In this document: one piece after another, positions 52,455 through 60,349 of the stretch
Layout: the number at the start of each line of letters is the position of its first letter
Position numbering within the stretch: the first letter of the stretch is position 1
NCBI RefSeq assembly: GCF_040549525.1
Contig: NZ_JBEPTM010000002.1
Location: 124,001 to 188,000, forward strand
Length of the DNA stretch: 64,000 bases
Source: Lacisediminihabitans sp040549525
GTDB lineage: Bacteria > Actinomycetota > Actinomycetes > Actinomycetales > Microbacteriaceae
Direction: 5' to 3'
Program-made: the position numbers and the translations under genes
Notes under the pieces: generated by a model
Told to the model about the DNA's origin: nothing
The model's database searches: none
The model's input: the letters and a program-made list of their open reading frames with translations, nothing else

Positions 52455-54893
52455 CTAGAGCTTCTCGATGGGCGCCAGTTTGATCAGCAGGCGCTTGCGC
52501 CCGGCGGTGTCGAACTGCACCTCGGCGATCGACTTTGGCCCGATGCCGGTCACCCCGGTCACCCGACCGTCACCGAAGTCGATATGGCGGATGCGATCCC
52601 CCGCCGCCAGCGTCAGGTCGCCGTTGTCGCGCACCACGTTCGTCACGCGATTCGCCCACTGGGTCTTGGGCTGCGCCGCTCGCTCGGCACGGGCGGCGCG
52701 GGCGAGAGCAGTCGCCCCCGGTCCACTGGACGCGCCGTAGCCAGAGCCCAACGCCGGGGCATCCTCCGCACCGAATCCGCCACGGCGGGCGTTGAGCGCG
52801 CGCGGTTGGGTGCCGCCGCGCGAGGTGGCCATGCCAGGCGACTGGCGCCAGTCGATGAGCTCGGGCGGGATCTCCTGAAGGTAGCGCGACGGCATGGCGA
52901 CGGAGACCTCGCCGAACTGCGCCCGGGTCATGGCGAGCGACAGGTAGAGCTTGCGGCGCGCGCGCGTGATGCCCACGTAGAACAGTCGACGTTCCTCGGC
53001 GGGCCCGCCGGGCTCGTTCGCCGACATCCGGTGCGGGAGCAGGTCTTCCTCTATGCCGGTGAGGAACACGGCCTCGTACTCCAGGCCCTTCGCGGTGTGC
53101 AGCGTCATGAGCGACACGGTGCCGCTCGAGTCGTCGATGTCGTCGGCCGCGGCAACGAGCGAGGTCTCGGTGAGGAAGTCGAGCAGCGTGCCATCCGGAT
53201 TGTTCTTGTTGAACTCCTTGGTCACTGCGACGAGCTCCTCGATGTTCTCGGCGCGGGCCTCGTCCTGGGGGTCGCGGGATGCCCGAAGCGCCTCGACGAG
53301 TCCGGTCTTGGTGATGAGGGCGGTGAGGATGTCGGCGACCGCTGCGGTGTCGGAGGTGAGTGCTACCTCGTCGAGGATCGCGCCGAGGCCGAGGATCGCC
53401 CCGGTGATCTTGGGCCCGAACCCCATCTCATCCGCATGGCGCAGCGACTCCCGCAGCGTGATCCCGTGCGTCTCTGCGTAGCGCTGCAGGGTCGCTTCGG
53501 TGACGCCACCGATGCCACGCTTCGGGGTGTTGAGGATGCGACGCAGGGCCATGGGGTCCGCCGGATTCGCGATGGCGATGAGGTAGCCGAAGGCATCCTT
53601 GATCTCGGCGCGTTCGTAGAACTTGGTTCCGCCGAGCACCCGATAGGGCAGCGCCGAGCGGATGAAGATCTCTTCCAGAGCTCTCGTCTGGGCGTTGGTG
53701 CGGTAGAAGACGGCGATGTCGCGGTACTCGATGTTGCCGGTGGAATGGAGCTCGGTGATCTCGTCCGCGATGAACTGGGCTTCGTCGTGCTGGCTGTACC
53801 CGGTGAAGCCCACGATCTTGTCGCCGTCGCCGACAGTGGTGAAGAGCTTTTTGTCCTTGCGGTCGAAGTTGTTCGAGATCACCGCATTGGCCGCGCTCAG
53901 GATGTTCTGCGTCGAGCGGTAGTTCTGCTCGAGCAACACCACCTTGGAGTTCGGGAAGTCGCGTTCGAACTCGACGATGTTGCGGATGTCCGCGCCGCGG
54001 AAGGCGTAGATCGACTGGTCGGAATCACCGACGACCGTGAGCGATGCGGGTTCGAGGTGCTTCGTGGGGTTGCTGAGCAGCGACCCGTCGAACCCGGTCG
54101 CGCCCCCGAGCAGATCGGTGCGTGGCGGCTGCGTCAGCTCCCGGATCAGGGAGTACTGCGCGTGGTTCGTGTCCTGGTATTCGTCGACCAGGATGTGCCG
54201 GAAGCGCCGCTGGTAGAGCGCGGCCACCTGCGGGAAGGCCCGGAACAGGTAGACGGTCTGGCCGATGAGGTCGTCGAAGTCGAAGGCGTTGGCGCTCTGC
54301 AGGCTGCGCGTGTACTCGCGGAAGATGTCGAGGAACACCCGCTCGGCGGGATCATTGAAGTTCGCCCCGCGCGCGTAGGACTCCACGTCGTTCAGCTCGT
54401 TCTTGAGCTTGGAGATCTTGCCCGCGACGCTCGAGACGGTGAAGCCGAAGGTGTCGGCATCCAGGTCCTTGATGATCCGCTTGATCAGCGCACGGGAGTC
54501 CGCCGAGTCGTAGATCGTGAAGTTCTTTCCGAAACCGAAGTGCTCGGCCTCCCGGCGCAGGATGCGCACGCAGGCGGAGTGGAAGGTCGAGATCCACATG
54601 CCCTGGGAGGCCTGCCCGAGGATGGCCTCGACGCGCTCGCGCATCTCTGCGGCGGCCTTGTTGGTGAAGGTGATCGCGAGGATCTGCGAGGGCCAGGCAT
54701 CCTGGCTCTCGATCAGGCTCGCGACCCGCCGGGTGAGCACGCTGGTCTTGCCCGATCCGGCACCCGCGACGATGAGCAGGGCATGGCCGCGGTACTCGAC
54801 GGCTTCGCGCTGCTGGGGATTGAGGCCGGCGAGCAGTGGCGACTCTCTCGGCTCGGAACGCGAGGGCTCGGCCGGATCCAGGATGAAGGTCAT
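52455..54893 (-). CDS. pcrA: UvrD/PcrA-type superfamily 1 DNA helicase
   Basis: An 812-residue 3'-5' ATP-dependent helicase for repair and replication-fork maintenance. SF1A motifs are in order: Q-motif LNPQQREAV, motif I VAGAGSGKTSVLTRRV, Ia ITFTNKAAAEMRER, II HILVDEYQDTNHAQ, III VGDSDQSIYAFRGAD, IV QNYRSTQNIL, V TLHTAKGLEYEAVFL, and VI VGITRARRKLYL. A C-terminal Tudor-like tail (GDRIRHIDFGDGRVTGV) is typical of PcrA/UvrD1 and binds RNA polymerase in some species. I chose the ATG at 54893. TACAAT lies 10 nt upstream, giving at most a very short leader. It is divergent from the flavoprotein gene. Confidence 0.93.
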   Translation of the reverse strand: MTFILDPAEPSRSEPRESPLLAGLNPQQREAVEYRGHALLIVAGAGSGKTSVLTRRVASLIESQDAWPSQILAITFTNKAAAEMRERVEAILGQASQGMWISTFHSACVRILRREAEHFGFGKNFTIYDSADSRALIKRIIKDLDADTFGFTVSSVAGKISKLKNELNDVESYARGANFNDPAERVFLDIFREYTRSLQSANAFDFDDLIGQTVYLFRAFPQVAALYQRRFRHILVDEYQDTNHAQYSLIRELTQPPRTDLLGGATGFDGSLLSNPTKHLEPASLTVVGDSDQSIYAFRGADIRNIVEFERDFPNSKVVLLEQNYRSTQNILSAANAVISNNFDRKDKKLFTTVGDGDKIVGFTGYSQHDEAQFIADEITELHSTGNIEYRDIAVFYRTNAQTRALEEIFIRSALPYRVLGGTKFYERAEIKDAFGYLIAIANPADPMALRRILNTPKRGIGGVTEATLQRYAETHGITLRESLRHADEMGFGPKITGAILGLGAILDEVALTSDTAAVADILTALITKTGLVEALRASRDPQDEARAENIEELVAVTKEFNKNNPDGTLLDFLTETSLVAAADDIDDSSGTVSLMTLHTAKGLEYEAVFLTGIEEDLLPHRMSANEPGGPAEERRLFYVGITRARRKLYLSLAMTRAQFGEVSVAMPSRYLQEIPPELIDWRQSPGMATSRGGTQPRALNARRGGFGAEDAPALGSGYGASSGPGATALARAARAERAAQPKTQWANRVTNVVRDNGDLTLAAGDRIRHIDFGDGRVTGVTGIGPKSIAEVQFDTAGRKRLLIKLAPIEKL

Positions 54894-55003
54894 AACCGAC
54901 CCAATTGTAGGGCGAGGCACCGACGGTTCTGCGAAAGTGCTGATGGGCGAGGGGCTCGATCGGGATCGCCTCTAGCCTGAGACCGAGCCCCTTGGAGAGA
55001 ACC

Positions 55004-56425
55004 GTGCCCGCATCCCCCATTGATCGTGACTTCGACGTCGTCGTCATCGGAGCCGGGCCCGCCGGCACAGCCGCCGCCATCCGGGCCGCCGAACTCGGCG
55101 CCCGGGTCGCCGTGCTCGAAGCGGATCGCACCGGCGGCACCTGCGTGAACACCGGCTGCGTGCCCACCCGTGTTCTCGCCCGAACCGCCCGTATCACCCG
55201 CGAGATGCGCACCGCCGGATCGTGGGGAATCACCCTCACCGAGCAGTCCCTCGACTGGCCGGAGACCGTCGCCCGCGTGACCCGCACAGTGGACCGGGTG
55301 CGCTCGATCAAAGCCGAGGCTGGTCGATTCGCGGCCGCCGGGATCGAGCTGATCCTGGAGGGCCGCGCGCGATTCTCCGACGCCAACACCCTGGTGCTCG
55401 ACAGCGGTCGCGTGGTCACCGCCGACGCGGTGATCATCTGCGTCGGCGGGCACTCCCGCCGGCTGCCGATCCCCGGGGCGCACCTCGCGACCGTTCCGGA
55501 AGACATCCTCTCCCTGCCGGAGCTGCCCGCTCGCCTCGCCGTGATCGGGGCGGGCAATACCGGGGCGCAGCTCGTGACGGTGTTCAACTCCTTCGGCAGC
55601 GCCGTCACCGTGCTGGATGTCGCGCCCCGCCTTCTCATGGCATCGGATGCCGCGATCGCCGAGGCCGTGAGCGAGGCCTTCGTGCAACAGGGCGTGTCCG
55701 TCCGCACCGGTGTGGATGGCGTCGACGGCCTCTCGCGGGCCGCCGATGGCTCGATCAGCCTGAGCTGGCGAGAGGGCGGGGTCGAGACATCCGCCGACTT
55801 CGACGCCGTGATCATGGCGACCGGCTGGCCCGCGGATGTCGACGACCTCGGCCTCGAGCATGCGGGGATCACACCGGCCCGGTCGGCGATTCCCGTTGAC
55901 CAGTACTTCCGCACGGCCGTGCCGCACATCTTCGCGGTGGGAGATGCGAACGGGCGGGACATGCTCGTGCAGGCCGCGCACTTCGAGGGCGAGGCCGCGG
56001 CGGAGAACGCGGTGCTCGACGCGAATCGACGCACCCCGCATCACCTGCTGCCCGCCGGCGGGTTCACCGACCCGGACTACGCGGGTGTGGGACTCACCGA
56101 GGCAGTGGCTCGAGAGCGGGATCCGCACTGTGTAGTCGCACGAGTCGATTACTCCACGCTCGACCGAGCCGTGATCGACGACCGGGAGCGTGGATTCCTC
56201 ATGCTCATCTCCGATCGCCGCCGCGAGCTGATTCTCGGGGCGCACGCTGTCGGCGAGAACGCGATCGAGGTGGTGCAGTCGGTCACCACGGCGATGGCGG
56301 CGGGCATCGACGTGGCTACCCTCGCGAACGTCAAGTTCGCCTACCCCACCTACAGCGCGGTGATCGGGCTGGCCGCACGGGCGTTGCTGACGCAGCGGAA
56401 GGAGCCGATACCCGCTCTTCAGTGA
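55004..56425 (+). CDS. FAD-dependent pyridine nucleotide-disulfide oxidoreductase
   Basis: A 473-residue flavoprotein of the dihydrolipoyl dehydrogenase/mercuric reductase family. The FAD-binding VVVIGAGPAGTAAAIRAAE is followed by the redox disulfide GGTCVNTGCVPTR (Cys47, Cys52). The NAD(P) domain has LAVIGAGNTGAQL, and the second FAD motif is FAVGDANG. The dimer domain ends FAYPTYSAVIG where lipoamide dehydrogenases have the catalytic His-Glu pair (HPTLSE-like), so it is probably not a true E3. Mycothiol/thiol or quinone reduction is possible. It starts at the GTG at 55004, with GGAGAG five nt upstream; a TAGCCT lies about 30 bp before. Confidence 0.88.
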   Translation: MPASPIDRDFDVVVIGAGPAGTAAAIRAAELGARVAVLEADRTGGTCVNTGCVPTRVLARTARITREMRTAGSWGITLTEQSLDWPETVARVTRTVDRVRSIKAEAGRFAAAGIELILEGRARFSDANTLVLDSGRVVTADAVIICVGGHSRRLPIPGAHLATVPEDILSLPELPARLAVIGAGNTGAQLVTVFNSFGSAVTVLDVAPRLLMASDAAIAEAVSEAFVQQGVSVRTGVDGVDGLSRAADGSISLSWREGGVETSADFDAVIMATGWPADVDDLGLEHAGITPARSAIPVDQYFRTAVPHIFAVGDANGRDMLVQAAHFEGEAAAENAVLDANRRTPHHLLPAGGFTDPDYAGVGLTEAVARERDPHCVVARVDYSTLDRAVIDDRERGFLMLISDRRRELILGAHAVGENAIEVVQSVTTAMAAGIDVATLANVKFAYPTYSAVIGLAARALLTQRKEPIPALQ

Positions 56426-56444
56426 CGCCCGCCGGTGCTTCTGG

Positions 56445-56822
56445 TCAGTGCGGCGTGAGGCCAGTCCAGTTGAGCGGAGGCTGGCCATTCGGGGTCGGTG
56501 CCCCCGGGTTGTCGAAACGCGGGTTGGCTCGGCCGGCGGAGGACTGCGCATCGCCGGTGCTCGCGCGTCGCTGCGTCTGGATGCCGACCACGATGAGCGT
56601 GATGCCCGAGACCAGCGCGACGACGCCCACCGCGACATCGATCGTTGCGATGGTGGAATCGATGGAGGCCATGGCGAGCGCGATGATCGACCGGGGCACG
56701 AGCCACCAGGATCCGATGACCGCGAGCGCGCCCAGCGCGATCAGAAGCCCAGCGTTGCGGCGGCCACGGAGCCGTAGCTCGTCCTGGTGCAGCGCACGGT
56801 CGATGCGGTCGAGAGTGTCCAT
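56445..56822 (-). CDS. Hypothetical membrane protein
   Basis: A 125-residue protein. The N-terminal 22 residues are charged (HQDELRLRGRRN) and possibly amphipathic. Two hydrophobic helices follow (about 24-44 and 58-82). The C-terminal 40 residues are polar and rich in Gly, Asn and Pro, and end PLNWTGLTPH. I do not recognise a family. It is convergent with the flavoprotein and shares the strand of the glycerophosphodiesterase upstream, separated by about 60 bp. Confidence 0.65.
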   Translation of the reverse strand: MDTLDRIDRALHQDELRLRGRRNAGLLIALGALAVIGSWWLVPRSIIALAMASIDSTIATIDVAVGVVALVSGITLIVVGIQTQRRASTGDAQSSAGRANPRFDNPGAPTPNGQPPLNWTGLTPH

Positions 56823-56882
56823 ATCGTGAGAGTACTTCGCTTGTCCCCGGCTGTCGAGGATTTCGATTCGACCGCGGGCGGC

Positions 56883-57902
56883 CTACTCGACCCGTAGCGC
56901 AGACCTCGCCGCGATCGCGAGATCGGGCTGGTCGGTGAAGACCCCATCGACCCCCATGCCCATCAGCTCGAGGAACTCGGTCTTCCAGTCACCGAACCGG
57001 CTCGCGGATGGGCCGTTCCTCAGTGTCTCCGCGAGAAACCTGTTCTCGGCGCGCAGCGTCCAGCAGAAGACCGTGAGCCCAGCGGCGTGGGCGCGCGCGA
57101 CGAGTTCGGCGCCGACGGGTGCGCCAGAGGCATCCGTGTGCTGCAGCAAATGCTTGTCGAAGCTGATGCCGTCTTCGCCGGCCGCAAGCGCCGCCATGCC
57201 GTCGACGGTGAGGTAGGACGAGTAGGGGAGAGCCTCGGCGCCGTGCCGGGCGACCTGGTCGGCGGGGGCGCCCTCGACGTCGACGAGGAACACATACCGC
57301 GCCCGCACTCCCCGGTCACGGATCTGCCCGAGCACCGTCTCTTCGAAGCTCTCGACCGTCAGCCTGTCGTCGTCGGTCCAGCCCGCCGCGGCAAGCTCCG
57401 CGGCGAAGAGTTCGTCGAGGGGCAGGCCGATCGACGCGAAATAGCTGGCGTGCTTGATCTCCGCGACCATGCCGATTCGGGCGCCACGAGCGCTCAGCGG
57501 TGCCGCGTCGAGCAGCGCCATCAGGTCGACGAGCCTCAGGATGCCTTCGTCCGGGTACTCCGTGTTGCGCGGCCGCACCTGGGGAAGCCGCTCCCGCGCG
57601 TTCAGCATGGCCAGCTCCGCCCACGTGAAGTCCTCGGTGAACCAGCCCGTGAGACTCACCCCGTCGATCTCTCGCGTCGTGCGACGGTCGGCGAACTCGG
57701 GATGTGAGGCCACATCCGTCGTGCCCGAGATCTCGTTCTCGTGGCGGATCACGAGCACGCGGTCCTTCGTCGCGACGAGATCGGGCTCCACGGCATCCAC
57801 CCCCTGGGCGAACGCGAGCTCATAGGCCGAACGGGTGTGCTCTGGCCGGTAGCCGCTGGCTCCGCGATGACCGATCACGAGGGGGCCGGGTGAGATAGTC
57901 AC
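56883..57902 (-). CDS. Glycerophosphodiester phosphodiesterase
   Basis: A 339-residue TIM-barrel enzyme hydrolysing glycerophosphodiesters to glycerol-3-phosphate and an alcohol. The catalytic and metal motif is VIGHRGASGYRPEHT, then AVEPDLVATKDRVLVIRHE, with a metal-binding glutamate in GMVAEIKH. The C-terminal GVDGVFTDQPDLA completes the fold. There is no signal peptide, so it acts in the cytoplasm. It starts with a GTG lacking a ribosome-binding site and is divergent from the zinc-ribbon protein with only 57 bp between. Confidence 0.92.
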   Translation of the reverse strand: MTISPGPLVIGHRGASGYRPEHTRSAYELAFAQGVDAVEPDLVATKDRVLVIRHENEISGTTDVASHPEFADRRTTREIDGVSLTGWFTEDFTWAELAMLNARERLPQVRPRNTEYPDEGILRLVDLMALLDAAPLSARGARIGMVAEIKHASYFASIGLPLDELFAAELAAAGWTDDDRLTVESFEETVLGQIRDRGVRARYVFLVDVEGAPADQVARHGAEALPYSSYLTVDGMAALAAGEDGISFDKHLLQHTDASGAPVGAELVARAHAAGLTVFCWTLRAENRFLAETLRNGPSASRFGDWKTEFLELMGMGVDGVFTDQPDLAIAARSALRVE

Positions 57903-57946
57903 GGGACAACGCTACGGGATGCCGCAGGCGCGCTCGGCGGACTTGC

Positions 57947-57952
57947 TACTCT
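57947..57952 (+). promoter_or_regulatory. -10 box for leaderless zinc-ribbon gene mRNA
   Basis: TACTCT ends 7 nt before the ATG at 57960. Confidence 0.4.
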
Positions 57953-57959
57953 CGTGGCC

Positions 57960-58241
57960 ATGGGGAAATGCACGAACTGTGGGACGACGCTCGATCCGAG
58001 TTGGAAGTTCTGCATCGCGTGCGGTGAGCCCGCTGCGGCAGCCGAGGACACGGCGGTGGATGGCGCGACAGCCGCCCAGCAACGCGAGCCGATCCCCTCG
58101 GCCATCCGCCCCGACGAGCCGGACGAACCGATGCCCCGCAAGCGAATGGATGCGGCCGTCATCGTCGGAGTCGCCATGGCCCTCGGCGGCGGCGTGCTGA
58201 TCATCCTCGTGGCGATCGCCGTCTTCAGTCCCCGGGGCTGA
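57960..58241 (+). CDS. Zinc-ribbon single-pass membrane protein
   Basis: A 93-residue protein. The first 25 residues form a zinc ribbon with two CxxC knuckles (KCTNCGTTLD and KFCIACGEP). A negatively charged linker (about 28-62) leads to one transmembrane helix (about 66-90). Such proteins are widespread and poorly characterised. I chose the ATG at 57960 because it fits a leaderless start; the GTG two codons upstream is only 2 nt from the -10-like box. The next gene starts 5 bp after its stop and is probably cotranscribed. Confidence 0.78.
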   Translation: MGKCTNCGTTLDPSWKFCIACGEPAAAAEDTAVDGATAAQQREPIPSAIRPDEPDEPMPRKRMDAAVIVGVAMALGGGVLIILVAIAVFSPRG

Positions 58242-58245
58242 GGCC

Positions 58246-58761
58246 ATGGCGACGCGCTCCGGCTGGCACGAACCGACCGCGCGAATCCCCCTACGCTGGG
58301 GCAGCTACCGCGTGCGCTATCCCGGCGCCCTCGCGCTGATCCTCGCCGGCGCGCTCGTGCTGCAGGCCGGATCCGCGTATGCCGACTACCTCATCGTTCT
58401 CGGCGTCGGAGCGCACATCGCCGGCTGGCTGATCCTGCCCGCGCGGGGTGCCCGACGGGCGGCGGTCGCGGTGCCGAGCGCGCTTCTCGTCGGCTCCCTG
58501 CTGATCGGGTCGATGGCCGCGGTGCTTCTCGTCGGGCCGTTCGCCTTCTGGCTGTTGCTGCGGCAGCGCCCCGGGCGCAGCTACCTCGCGACGCTTCTTC
58601 CGCTCGCCAGCGGCCTCATCCTCGCGCAGCTCTATCCGCAATACGGGGACGGAGCGATCGTGGTGGCCGTCTCTCTGCTGGTGATCGTGGCATCCGCGTG
58701 GATCGCGCGCTCGCTCGCACGGCCCCGCGCACTACGCCCAGAGCGCAGCCAAGGGGGGTGA
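58246..58761 (+). CDS. Hypothetical multispanning membrane protein
   Basis: A 171-residue protein with a polar N-terminus containing PLRWGSYRVRYPGALAL. About four to five hydrophobic helices follow, and the tail is basic (RSLARPRALRPERSQGG). I recognise no domain. It begins 5 bp after the zinc-ribbon gene and 42 bp before the Bax-inhibitor gene, which has its own promoter-like box. Confidence 0.7.
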   Translation: MATRSGWHEPTARIPLRWGSYRVRYPGALALILAGALVLQAGSAYADYLIVLGVGAHIAGWLILPARGARRAAVAVPSALLVGSLLIGSMAAVLLVGPFAFWLLLRQRPGRSYLATLLPLASGLILAQLYPQYGDGAIVVAVSLLVIVASAWIARSLARPRALRPERSQGG

Positions 58762-58790
58762 ATCCCCAGCATTTCGGATGCTTTTCTCGG

Positions 58791-58796
58791 TAAACT
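58791..58796 (+). promoter_or_regulatory. -10 box for leaderless Bax-inhibitor gene mRNA
   Basis: TAAACT ends 7 nt before the ATG at 58804. Confidence 0.4.
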
Positions 58797-58803
58797 CGGC
58801 GCC

Positions 58804-59637
58804 ATGGCTACCTCCAACCCGGCGTTCAATCGCTCCCCCGCGTTCTCCTCCAACCGCGATGTCGTCGCGAAGCTGCAGAGCTCGTCGGCGTCGGTGAAGA
58901 CCGAGAACATGACCGCGGCCCAGCTCACCGATCTCTACAGCGTTCCTTCTGCGACGCCCAGCGACACCGACCGCATGACCTACGAAGACACGATGGTCAA
59001 GATCGTCGTCTCGTTCGTGATCCTCCTGGTCGGCGCCGCCGTCGGCTGGTTCTTCCCGGTGCTCGCCCTTCCGGCCGCCATCGTCGGCTTCGTGCTCGCG
59101 CTCGTCAACATCTTCAAGAAGAAGCCCTCCCCCGCCCTGGTGCTCAGCTATGCCGCCGTCGAGGGGATCTTCGTCGGTGGAATCACCGTGTTCTTCGAAT
59201 CGCGCTTCCCGGGCATCGCCGTCCAGGCCGTTCTCGGTACCCTCGTGGTGGTCGGCGTGACCCTGGCCCTGTTCGTCAGTGGCAAGATCCGCGCCTCCAA
59301 GCGTGCCACCAAGGTGTTCCTGATCGCGATGATCGGCTACGGCGTCTTCTCGCTGATCAACTTCATCCTCATCGCGACCGGCGTCAATTCCGACGCCTTC
59401 GGCCTGCGCAGCGCGGAGATCCCGATCCTCGGAGGCATCCCACTCGGCGTCATCCTCGGCCCGCTCGTGATCATCATGGCGGCCTACTCGCTCGTGCTCG
59501 ACTTCGACAGCATCAAGACCGGAGTTCAGCGCGGAGCGCAGCGCATTTACGGGTGGACCGCCGCCTTCGGCATCATGGTCACCGTCGTCTGGCTCTACCT
59601 CGAGATCCTGCGCCTTCTCGCCCTGTTGCGCCGATAA
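58804..59637 (+). CDS. Bax inhibitor-1/YccA (TMBIM) family membrane protein
   Basis: A 277-residue protein with a polar N-terminal tail of about 55 residues and seven membrane helices. Family patterns are the loop FKKKPSPALVLSYAAVEGIFVGG and the end YSLVLDFDSIKTGVQRGA, with the conserved acidic residues that in BsYetJ gate a pH-dependent calcium leak. In bacteria the family is linked to calcium or proton leak and membrane quality control. It appears to be transcribed on its own leaderless mRNA. Intergenic space of about 200 bp (59638-59834) follows, holding only a TAGGCT -10 candidate near 59793. Confidence 0.88.
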   Translation: MATSNPAFNRSPAFSSNRDVVAKLQSSSASVKTENMTAAQLTDLYSVPSATPSDTDRMTYEDTMVKIVVSFVILLVGAAVGWFFPVLALPAAIVGFVLALVNIFKKKPSPALVLSYAAVEGIFVGGITVFFESRFPGIAVQAVLGTLVVVGVTLALFVSGKIRASKRATKVFLIAMIGYGVFSLINFILIATGVNSDAFGLRSAEIPILGGIPLGVILGPLVIIMAAYSLVLDFDSIKTGVQRGAQRIYGWTAAFGIMVTVVWLYLEILRLLALLRR

Positions 59638-59834
59638 CCTCCAGCCGGCCGCCGCGGCTCGCCGCGGCGTTCTGCACGTCAGTCCCACGACGGCGGATAC
59701 CGTCGCCTCCATCAGGCTGAGCCAGAGACGCGCCACTCACGACACCCAACTACTGGGGGTCGCCGGGCCGTGCGCACGGCCCCGGCTGAACCTAGGCTTG
59801 AGTGCAGAGAAACCGCCGAACGAAGGAACAGTCC

Positions 59835-60347
59835 GTGACATCCGCTGAACTGGCTGCTCGGCAGGCGCCCCTCGTGTCGGATGATGCGCACCTCCTCGGC
59901 GATCCAGCGAGCCCCACGCGGCTTCTGGCGCGAGCCCTCCACCATCTCGACATCGAACATCGCCGCATCCGTGGTGTCTTCGCCGACTCTCTTCACGTGA
60001 GCGCGTCGGAGTTCAACTTGCTGATGCATCTGGGCGAAATCGGCGAGGTCACCCCCAAGGCACTGGCGCTGGAACTGGGCCTCACCACCGGCGCCATGAC
60101 CGCGATGGTCGATCGGCTCGAGGCCGCCCAACTGGTCTTACGTCGTCCGAACCCGCACGATCGCCGCTCCCTCTACGTGCGCCTGTCACCCACCGGCCAG
60201 GATGCACGCGCGGAGGTATATCGCCGCTACTTCGAAGCGGTGGCACACGCCAACGAAAGCTGGAGACCGGACGGCGCGGCCGATGCCATCGAGGTGCTGG
60301 AGCACATCGCGCAAGCGATCCGCACCACCATCAGCCCGACGGAGTAG
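59835..60347 (+). CDS. MarR-family transcriptional regulator
   Basis: A 170-residue winged-helix regulator. The DNA-binding core is residues 55-125: SEFNLLMHLGEIGEVTPKAL, LGLTTGAMTAMVDRLEAAQL, and the wing RRPNPHDRRSLYVRL. Helices on both sides form the dimer. I chose the GTG at 59835, with AAGGAAC seven nt upstream. It is convergent with guaA, 2 bp apart. MarR proteins usually control neighbouring efflux or stress genes, but none is divergent here, so its targets are unknown. Confidence 0.88.
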   Translation: MTSAELAARQAPLVSDDAHLLGDPASPTRLLARALHHLDIEHRRIRGVFADSLHVSASEFNLLMHLGEIGEVTPKALALELGLTTGAMTAMVDRLEAAQLVLRRPNPHDRRSLYVRLSPTGQDARAEVYRRYFEAVAHANESWRPDGAADAIEVLEHIAQAIRTTISPTE

Positions 60348-60349
60348 CG

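Noticed and set aside
52584..54980. A 798-codon plus-strand frame opposite the UvrD/PcrA helicase
   Set aside because: The helicase on the other strand has all SF1 motifs in order; this frame is a shadow.
55004..56425. Dihydroxyacid or lipoamide dehydrogenase (lpdA) naming
   Set aside because: The C-terminal His-Glu pair is missing and no 2-oxoacid dehydrogenase genes are near.
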